Assembly (NCBI GenBank): GCA_016342645.1
Contig: JAEINX010000031.1
Coordinates: forward strand, 1-38,683
Origin: Bacteroidales bacterium
GTDB taxonomy: Bacteria > Bacteroidota > Bacteroidia > Bacteroidales > JAEINX01
DNA length: 38,683 nucleotides
Direction of reading: 5' to 3'
Shown: positions 33,181 through 38,683 of the stretch, piece after piece
Layout of the letters: the number at the start of each line of letters is the position of its first letter
Numbering within the stretch: the stretch's first letter is position 1
The notes under the pieces: generated by a model
The model's input: only the letters and a program-made list of their open reading frames with translations
Databases searched by the model: none
What the model was told of the DNA's origin: nothing
Translations under genes and position numbers: made by a program

Positions 33181-33440
33181 TATTTCTTTAACCCGTTGAA
33201 GCTAACAATGTTTCATCGAAAGAAATCAATACCTCATTGAAAGAGCTCAACATGTCATTGAAATAACTCAATGCTCCATTGAAAAAACCCGGCACTTCAT
33301 TGAAAAGCCTCAATGCTTCATTGAAAGACTTCATTGTGTCATTGAAAAAACTCAAAGCTTCATTGAAAAGCCTCAATGCTTCATTGAAAAATATCATAGT
33401 TTCGTTAAAGAGCCTCAATGAATCATTGAAAGAAATTTAA
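33119..33440. repeat. Convergent 21-bp heptad-coding repeats
   Basis: Left part (33119-33177, plus strand): three 21-bp units around TTTCAATGAAGC. Right part (33213-33440): eleven units spaced exactly 21 bp (33213, 33234, 33255 ... 33423) with the same core on the minus strand. The unit length is seven codons. On the minus strand the frame (33418-33188) reads repeated heptads such as LRLFNEA, LSFFNDT and MKSFNEA, with Leu/Met at a and Phe at d, a coiled-coil pattern. That frame has only a TTG or an internal ATG start, so I list the stretch as a repeat. The remainder of the 32994-33668 gap shows nothing else. Confidence 0.8.
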
Positions 33441-33668
33441 GGATTAGAATTAAGAATTGAAATTTGAGATTTGATCTTCATGCTTTGACAACTAATCATT
33501 AACAAATAGAATTTTTATTTATCCATTTTGAAATTTATTTAGGATATATAAAATATTTTGTTTTATTTTGTTGGACAATTAGTTTTGAAATGATTTGGAG
33601 ACAATTTTACTGAAGAGAAAAACAAAGAAAAAATGAAAGTTTAAATAAAAATATTCATAAAAAATAAA

Positions 33669-33759
33669 GGCCAAAGAAGAAATAAACACCATTAATGCTT
33701 TATAGCATCCCTAATCGGGGGGATATACGCAATTGGGTGTGGTTATTTCGGAGTTATGC
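33669..33759. repeat. attC-like site 0 (left end of cassette array)
   Basis: The right core is GTTATGC (33753-33759). Upstream, GAAATAAACACC..AATGC..TATAGCATCC (33678-33710) is an imperfect complement of GGATATACGCAATTGGGTGTGGTTATTTC (33721-33749), as in the folded bottom strand of attC sites. The left box (GGCCAAAG, 33669-33676) is a poor R'' box, so this site may be decayed. Confidence 0.6.
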
Positions 33760-33772
33760 ACCACTTTAAAAA

Positions 33773-34423
33773 ATGAAAATAGAGAATCAAACATATTATC
33801 ATTTTCAAAGAATAAATGAAAAAAATGAGCACTGGAAAGAGGGTGACATTATTGAATTTAATAAATCAAAAGAAAATATTTATTTTTCTTCTTTGAAAAA
33901 AAGTATCTCAAAATATTATAACAGTATTTCAGATCAAAATATAAAAATTAAAATTAAAAGCTTAGAGGACACTATTAAATCAGAAACAGAAAAGCAAATT
34001 GAAAATTCTGGATTAACTTACGATAACCAGCTCCAAATTGACAGCATTAAGGAACAGGTTGACGAAATTAGAAACTACTATTACAAGTGTATTCAGCTCC
34101 AACAAGAATTAATTTTCGAAACAAAAAGAAAAAAGATAAATGATGAATTACCATCAAGATTTAATTGTATTTGGGTAACGAAAGATTTAACTGAATTTTG
34201 TCAGTGGCCAGAAATTTTAAAATGTAGAAGATCACGAATCTTAGAGTTGAAATTAACTGGTTATATTCATATGACAAGTGGGATTTTTATTGACACTGAT
34301 AAAAATAGAGAGATTTCAATTGCTATATCAAATGCGGAAAAATATTGGAGAGGTTCTTTCAACCAAGAAACTGAAATTGAATATTTATTTGAAGGAAAAA
34401 CTGAAATTATTAAGATACTATAA
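33773..34423 (+). CDS. Cassette-borne hypothetical protein (DUF2441-like)
   Basis: A 216-aa soluble protein without signal or membrane segments, starting 20 nt after the attC-like core. It begins TYYHFQRINEKNEHWKEGDIIEF and ends with ELKLTGYIHMTSGIF, AISNAEKYWRGSF, EIEYLFEGKTEIIKI. This order (YH..R near the start, a YW.G block and an EYL..G..KI end) resembles DUF2441 proteins, which are common in gene cassettes. The middle (about 50-125) is helical and charged. The family assignment is from memory of motif style, so it is tentative and no function is known. It is the single gene of cassette 1. Confidence 0.6.
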   Translation: MKIENQTYYHFQRINEKNEHWKEGDIIEFNKSKENIYFSSLKKSISKYYNSISDQNIKIKIKSLEDTIKSETEKQIENSGLTYDNQLQIDSIKEQVDEIRNYYYKCIQLQQELIFETKRKKINDELPSRFNCIWVTKDLTEFCQWPEILKCRRSRILELKLTGYIHMTSGIFIDTDKNREISIAISNAEKYWRGSFNQETEIEYLFEGKTEIIKIL

Positions 34424-34428
34424 AAAGC

Positions 34429-34563
34429 GGTGCATAACAGCAAATAATATCACATAGCCGCTTTAGTGCTATCAATCCAAATGAGAAGAAAAATAAACAA
34501 ACAAGTAATCAAGAAACATACTGCAAGTGAACGGCTACGGGCCATATTTGCAAAACGTTATGG
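34429..34563. repeat. attC-like site 1
   Basis: R'' box GGTGCATAAC (34429-34438) is the exact complement of GTTATGCACC (33753-33762) at the start of the same cassette. Internal arms pair GCAAATA...CATAGCCG with CGGCTACG...TATTTGC, with extra unpaired bases, and the right core is GTTATGG (34557-34563). The total of about 135 nt is at the upper end of the attC range. Confidence 0.75.
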
Positions 34564-34592
34564 CACATATTAAGTAAACAAAAACAATTGAT

Positions 34593-35834
34593 ATGAAAAA
34601 TCTAATCACATTTGAAGGAAACAATTATGAACTGGAATTTCCAGACGATAAAATTAATGATAGTAATGAGATATCCTTGTTTTTTAAAGAGAACTCTGAT
34701 AAAATGGGATTAGATAAATTGAATAAATATTATTTGAATGAGAACTTGGCATTTTTATGTGGGTCTGGGACATCTAGAATTTTAGGAGGAAGAACAATAA
34801 ATAATGGGGATTCTCCATTTGAAGATATAATTAATGAGCTATCGAAAACGAAAGATAACATCAATGAAAAGATAATTGAAATATTAAATGAAGGGATTTT
34901 ATTGGAAAAAAAATTTGATAAAATAAACCAATTTGCTTTGTTCATGGAAAATATTGAAAATAAGACTAATGAATCAAAGCGAATCAAAAAAACTCTTGAT
35001 CTTATACTAAGCAAATTTGTTGATTGCTTTATTCCCTTTCCAAATGAATATATTGAAGATAAATTGAGTTTGCATGAGTTGTTCATTAAAAAAATAATCA
35101 GTAGAAGTGAAAATTTAAATAGACCAAAAATATTTACGCCAAATTATGATTTAGGATTTGAAAACGCATGTGAACGCATCGGTGTTAGTTATAATAACGG
35201 ATTCAGAGGCACACATTTAAGGAAATTCGATCCTGATACATTTCATAATGAATCATATATAAAGCAAGAAAGCAAGAGCAAAGGACGACAAATAGGAAAT
35301 TACTTAAATATATACAAATTGCATGGAAGCATATCATGGCAATATAATTCAAAGCTCAATGATTTATATAGTCTGGTTGAGGTTCAAATAGATGATGATT
35401 ATAAAAAGGAAGATTTTAAGACTGAATCATTAATGATATTTCCATTGCAAACAAAAAAATCATATTCACTTGATTTACCTTACAGTGAATTATTTAGACT
35501 TTTCTCAAAAAGCCTCCTTGATAACCAAAATACATTAGTTATTCTTGGTTATTCTTTTCTTGATGAACATATAAATGATATTATAAAGACCGGGTTATAC
35601 AATCCAAATCTTACATTGATTATTCATTCATACTCATTGATTAGTGAAGATTCACCTCAGTTCTTAAAGACATTAAAAAATAGATCATTAGATGACCATC
35701 GGATTCAAATATATGAAGGAAACCTTGTCGGTTCATTTGAAAACGCTGTAAAATATTTAAATCCTTTAAATTCATACATTCCGTCAAAAGATTTAATAAT
35801 TGAAACACTTAAGGAACTATTAAAAAGCAGATAA
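34593..35834 (+). CDS. SIR2-like protein of a SIR2-HerA defence system
   Basis: A 413-aa protein with a SIR2-type NAD-binding core. Seen: LCGSGTSRILGG (about 55-66, the glycine-rich loop), IFTPNYDLGFENAC (the Asn-x-Asp region), YKLHGSISW with the likely catalytic His, and LVILGYSFLDEHINDII near the end. SIR2 domains in defence systems cleave NAD+ to halt infected cells rather than deacetylate proteins. About 45 N-terminal residues precede the core. Its stop overlaps the next start (TAATG), so it is made together with the HerA ATPase. The combination corresponds to the two-gene Sir2-HerA (Nezha-type) anti-phage system. Cassette-borne. Confidence 0.88.
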   Translation: MKNLITFEGNNYELEFPDDKINDSNEISLFFKENSDKMGLDKLNKYYLNENLAFLCGSGTSRILGGRTINNGDSPFEDIINELSKTKDNINEKIIEILNEGILLEKKFDKINQFALFMENIENKTNESKRIKKTLDLILSKFVDCFIPFPNEYIEDKLSLHELFIKKIISRSENLNRPKIFTPNYDLGFENACERIGVSYNNGFRGTHLRKFDPDTFHNESYIKQESKSKGRQIGNYLNIYKLHGSISWQYNSKLNDLYSLVEVQIDDDYKKEDFKTESLMIFPLQTKKSYSLDLPYSELFRLFSKSLLDNQNTLVILGYSFLDEHINDIIKTGLYNPNLTLIIHSYSLISEDSPQFLKTLKNRSLDDHRIQIYEGNLVGSFENAVKYLNPLNSYIPSKDLIIETLKELLKSR

Positions 35835-37345
35835 TGGGAATTAAAATAGGTAAAATATATAGATTGACAAACAGATACGTTGAGATTGTGTTTTTTGAAG
35901 ATGTATTTTCAAAACCAATTTCAAATCAAAATCGTCTTGACTTAGCAGGAATGATTAATACATATGTGACTATCCCATTATATAATGGTCAGGAAGCAAT
36001 AGGTATTATCTTTGAACAGCTTAACGGCTATGAAGAAAATGATTTTTTTAATAGAAATCCAGATAGGATAATTTCTAAAGTCAGAATAATAGGTACATAT
36101 AATCCGATTAAAAATAACTTCAAAAAAGGAATTGATTTCTATCCTACTATTGAAACTGAGGTTTTTACAATTGATGAAAGACGGTTAGATGTAATTTATA
36201 ATTCATCAATTGATTTGAATGAACCAAAACTTGAAATTGGAACAGATATCTTTTTCCCAACTGTAAGTATATATGCAGACCCAAATGTTTTATTTGGCAA
36301 ACACTTAGCTGTATTTGGAAATACTGGGTCGGGGAAATCTTGCACAGTCACTTCCATTTTACAAGGAATTTATAATCCAATTAAAAATCGACTTCATAAC
36401 AGCGGTACTAATAAATTGAAAACAATTCTGATTGATTCAAATGATGAATACAAAAATGTTTTCGATGGTATTGATGACGTTTCAATTCAAAAGGTTGATA
36501 TTGAGAGCTTAGAATTGTCACATAAAGATTTGAAATTTTTTGAATTGACCCAATTATTAAACGAGACATCTCCAAACGTGACACCATATTTACGGGAAGC
36601 TGTTGTGAATTTGAAAGGTGGGCAAAATGTAGATACTTCGGTTTATTATAATTTCGTTGATTTACCAGACGCAATCAGACAGGCTGTTCGAAATAACAAT
36701 GCGCCAAACAATGTAAACTTTACACTAGGTTTCTGTTCCCATTTAATTAATAGGATAAATGGATTTATAAATGACGATCGGTTAAAATGTATTTTTTCAT
36801 CAAGAAATAATACGATTGAGGAGTTTCTTAATAGTGATAAATCTATTTTAATTTTGTCTCTACAAGTAGCAAGTGATGTTCTTTCAATTATAACTTACCT
36901 AATTTGCAAGAGTGTTTATTTTCACAAGGTCAGCAATAGAGATTCTGAGAGTTTATTACTAATTTTGGAAGAGGCACACCGATATATATCAAATAACGGA
37001 GGTGATTTAATTAATAATTTCTATGTTGAGAAAGTAGCACGAGAAGGAAGAAAATTTGGCGTAAATCTTTTAGTTTCAACACAAAGACCTTCTGAGGTGT
37101 CACAAACTGTGATATCTCAGTGTAATTCTATTATTGTACATAAAATAACAAATTCTAGAGATTTGGAATTCATTAGAAATACTATTGAGTATGAAGACAA
37201 GAATCAAATTGATTTATTAACTAGTCTTAAACAGCAGCAAGCTTTAGTATTAGGGGAAGCGTTTTCTTTTAGCTCATTAATTAGGATTTCTGATGCAGAC
37301 CCATTACCCAAAAGTGAAACACCTAAAATATTTAATAATGAATAA
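35834..37345 (+). CDS. HerA-like ATPase of a SIR2-HerA defence system
   Basis: A 503-aa HerA/FtsK-superfamily DNA translocase. An N-terminal beta-barrel (HAS-barrel-like, about 1-110) precedes Walker A GNTGSGKSC (about 162-170), Walker B with acidic pair LLLILEEAHRYI (about 374-385), and VAREGRKFGVNLLVSTQRPSEV with the arginine-finger and sensor elements. The end (NTIEYEDKNQIDLLTSLKQQQALVLG) is typical of HerA hexamers. In characterised pairs HerA forms a hexamer that assembles with SIR2 and nuclease or NADase activity is controlled in the complex. It is the second gene of cassette 2. Confidence 0.88.
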   Translation: MGIKIGKIYRLTNRYVEIVFFEDVFSKPISNQNRLDLAGMINTYVTIPLYNGQEAIGIIFEQLNGYEENDFFNRNPDRIISKVRIIGTYNPIKNNFKKGIDFYPTIETEVFTIDERRLDVIYNSSIDLNEPKLEIGTDIFFPTVSIYADPNVLFGKHLAVFGNTGSGKSCTVTSILQGIYNPIKNRLHNSGTNKLKTILIDSNDEYKNVFDGIDDVSIQKVDIESLELSHKDLKFFELTQLLNETSPNVTPYLREAVVNLKGGQNVDTSVYYNFVDLPDAIRQAVRNNNAPNNVNFTLGFCSHLINRINGFINDDRLKCIFSSRNNTIEEFLNSDKSILILSLQVASDVLSIITYLICKSVYFHKVSNRDSESLLLILEEAHRYISNNGGDLINNFYVEKVAREGRKFGVNLLVSTQRPSEVSQTVISQCNSIIVHKITNSRDLEFIRNTIEYEDKNQIDLLTSLKQQQALVLGEAFSFSSLIRISDADPLPKSETPKIFNNE

Positions 37346-37349
37346 ATAC

Positions 37350-37422
37350 GTGCCATAACAGCGCCTCAAAAACAAGTGCTCCGCTACGCTACGCACCAGT
37401 TTTTAGCCGCGAAACGTTGGCG
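37350..37422. repeat. attC-like site 2
   Basis: R'' box GTGCCATAAC (37350-37359) is the exact complement of GTTATGGCAC (34557-34566) that begins the same cassette. Arms TCAAAAACAAGTGC and GCACCAGTTTTTAG pair across a GC-rich tip, and the right core is GTTGGCG (37416-37422). At about 73 nt it is a compact, well-formed attC-like site. Confidence 0.8.
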
Positions 37423-37450
37423 CTAATATAATGACAGAATTCAAGCGACA

Positions 37451-38410
37451 ATGAATAAATTATACATACAGCATTCATCATATGAACCAAACGAATTTGA
37501 TTTTTTTGATAGAATCTCAACATATGAAATCCTATCACATTTTGAGAAATATCCTTGGTCTGATGAAAATGAAAAAATAAAGAACCTAAAGGAACAATCA
37601 GCATCTCCATCTTTGACAATTATGAATTCAATTGGAGACGAAATAGTAATATATGTATATGGTGATGAGAATTTGAAGTTTAATTGTCAATATCGACTTA
37701 AACAAGGGATTGTTAAAAGGACAAAAATAGCATTAGCTTTTGATTCTATTGAAATAAATGATTTGATTGGTAAGTTTTGCAATGACTCTAGAAAAGATGA
37801 TTACTTAAAAATCTTAGAATCAAAGGAGATAGTTAATTATAAATTATTCGCAGATATACTTGCAAGTATATTGCCTAACAAGAAAAAGGAAAAGTCAAGA
37901 TTATCTTCAAATACTGAAACAACATTTCAAATAACAAACTGGAGAATGATTTCAAAATCTTTTTTTACAATCTCATTTCTTTTAATGGCTCCAGTGATAA
38001 TGGGACTGGTTTACATAAACACTGGGAAGGAGTTTAATCTAAAGCCATTTCTGTTTTTGCAATTTGTGTTATCAATACCAGCAATACCAGGATTTTTGAT
38101 ATTAATGAGCTATCTAAAAGAAAATAGGACAATGATTCTAAAATTCAAAAGAAGAAACAATTATTTCACAGTTATTCAAAATGATAAAGTAGTAGAGTTT
38201 GACAAAGGAGAGATTGAAAAGGTTATATGTTACGAATCAAGCGCTGGAAATGCACCGTGGACCTCTTTTGATTATGCTGAGATTAATTTAAAGAATGGAG
38301 AGAAAATATACTTCACAAACCTGTTAATTTCTAATGACAAATTAATGAATTATATTTCAAATGTTGAATATGAATTTAAGAAAAAATGGATACCTAGAAT
38401 AAAATACTAG
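37451..38410 (+). CDS. Cassette-borne two-helix membrane protein
   Basis: A 319-aa protein of no recognised family. Residues 1-165 are soluble and probably cytoplasmic. Two membrane helices follow at about 167-188 (SFFTISFLLMAPVIMGLVYI) and 196-218 (FLFLQFVLSIPAIPGFLILM). A C-terminal domain of about 90 residues (LKFKRRNNYFTVIQNDKVVEF, EIEKVICYESS, SFDYAEINLKNGEKIYFTN) alternates strands like bacterial PH-type domains. Its stop codon TAG is part of the R'' box of attC-like site 3. It is the only gene of cassette 3. Confidence 0.6.
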   Translation: MNKLYIQHSSYEPNEFDFFDRISTYEILSHFEKYPWSDENEKIKNLKEQSASPSLTIMNSIGDEIVIYVYGDENLKFNCQYRLKQGIVKRTKIALAFDSIEINDLIGKFCNDSRKDDYLKILESKEIVNYKLFADILASILPNKKKEKSRLSSNTETTFQITNWRMISKSFFTISFLLMAPVIMGLVYINTGKEFNLKPFLFLQFVLSIPAIPGFLILMSYLKENRTMILKFKRRNNYFTVIQNDKVVEFDKGEIEKVICYESSAGNAPWTSFDYAEINLKNGEKIYFTNLLISNDKLMNYISNVEYEFKKKWIPRIKY

Positions 38411-38537
38411 CGCTAACATTTTAGGATTTAAGGCTCAGTTGGCAAACAAAAAAAGCAAGAAGAAAGCTTGAATCTTTTTACTTTTAGCAATAAAACCGAA
38501 AAAGTCAATGCCGATTGAGTTTTAAATCTTGTTGGAC
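38408..38537. repeat. attC-like site 3
   Basis: R'' box TAGCGCTAAC (38408-38417) complements GTTGGCGCTA (37416-37425), the start of the same cassette, with one G-T pair. Arms GGATTTAAGGCTCAGTTGGC (from 38424) and TGCCGATTGAGTTTTAAATC (from 38509) pair along about 20 bp with several G-T wobbles. The right core GTTGGAC (38531-38537) fits GTTRRRY exactly. After it (38538-38683) I see no gene; it may be the next cassette or the array's end. Confidence 0.7.
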
Positions 38538-38683
38538 TATTATCCGTTTTTAGAGACTCATGTGTTTTTAATTAAAAAGTTTGGTTTTTCTGAGTAGGAT
38601 GCTCTTTGGATTATTTACCGTGGAATGTTTTTGGTGAAGGAAAACCGCTTGTTTTTCACTTATAATCGTGTGATTTTCGGTAA

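Noticed and set aside
33188..33418. 76-residue minus-strand heptad protein as a definite gene
   Set aside because: It has only a TTG start or an internal ATG, no promoter, and consists wholly of repeat units; kept as a repeat and a finding instead.
29396..33440. CRISPR array
   Set aside because: The 8-nt and 21-nt repeats are directly tandem with no unique spacers and no cas genes nearby.
33570..33576. Another attC core (GTTGGAC) left of the array
   Set aside because: The 7-mer fits GTTRRRY but no paired arms or R'' box could be found around it.
38439..38443. Core of attC-like site 3 at the first GTTGGC after cassette 3
   Set aside because: That would give a 36-nt site without arms; the same bases pair well with 38509-38530, placing the true core at GTTGGAC (38531-38537).

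Overview
The window is an AT-rich chromosomal segment from a member of the Bacteroidota. Three things point there: secreted proteins with C-terminal type IX secretion (T9SS) sorting domains, many promoters of the Bacteroidota form TTTG...TAnnTTTG, and an ECF sigma factor translationally overlapped with an anti-sigma factor fused to an outer-membrane beta-barrel. Housekeeping genes (pheT, prs, rplY, pth, tRNA-Leu) alternate with accessory blocks. No pheS, ribosomal operon or replication origin is visible.

Layout. 144-5997 (+): pheT, a nucleotide-sugar dehydrogenase with an apparent 1-nt frameshift just after its start, and tryptophanase. 6128-7978 (-): a toxin-antitoxin-like cluster with a class II Fic protein, HEPN, MNT nucleotidyltransferase, a 26-aa stub of a DUF5615 PIN-like toxin, and its DUF433 partner. 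8125-13441 (-): a defence-like block led by a WYL-domain regulator, followed by a nuclease-like protein, two small membrane-anchored proteins, an SMC/OLD-type ATPase (DUF3696-like tail) and an unrecognised partner whose start codon abuts the ATPase stop. 13687-16275 (+): msrC, mntP, a secreted endonuclease I and queD. 16287-19942 (-): a T9SS PKD protein, then a two-membrane anti-sigma factor and its ECF sigma factor. 20332-22098 (-): an S41 C-terminal processing peptidase and tRNA-Leu(CAA). 22458-24728 (+): prs, rplY, pth.

24899-32993 (+) is an efflux operon: TetR regulator, TolC, HlyD lipoprotein, DUF2147, two ABC ATPases and two ABC-2 permeases. It corresponds to the E. coli cecR-ybhGFSR layout with the double ATPase YbhF split into two genes. 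The two ATPases are degenerate in complementary ways, predicting one working and one degenerate ATP site. From hlyD to the first permease the gaps carry an unusual 8-nt-period repeat (AATGNNNN or NATGGANN), with 5, 5, 30 and 23 ungapped units.

33049-33440 holds 21-bp repeats that encode a heptad (LxxFNEA-like) on converging strands. 33669-38537 is the most notable region: three gene cassettes separated by attC-like folded sites. The first bases of each cassette are complementary to the R'' box after its own gene, which is the arrangement expected if each was once an excised circle. No integron integrase is visible, so this looks like a CALIN (cluster of attC sites lacking an integrase). The middle cassette carries a two-gene SIR2-HerA anti-phage system. 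The others carry a DUF2441-like protein and a membrane protein with a possible PH-like C-terminal domain.

Taken together, the window combines stable core functions with two accessory islands likely aimed at phage or plasmid defence (about 6-13.5 kb and 33.7-38.5 kb). All assignments come from reading the sequence; no database search was run.
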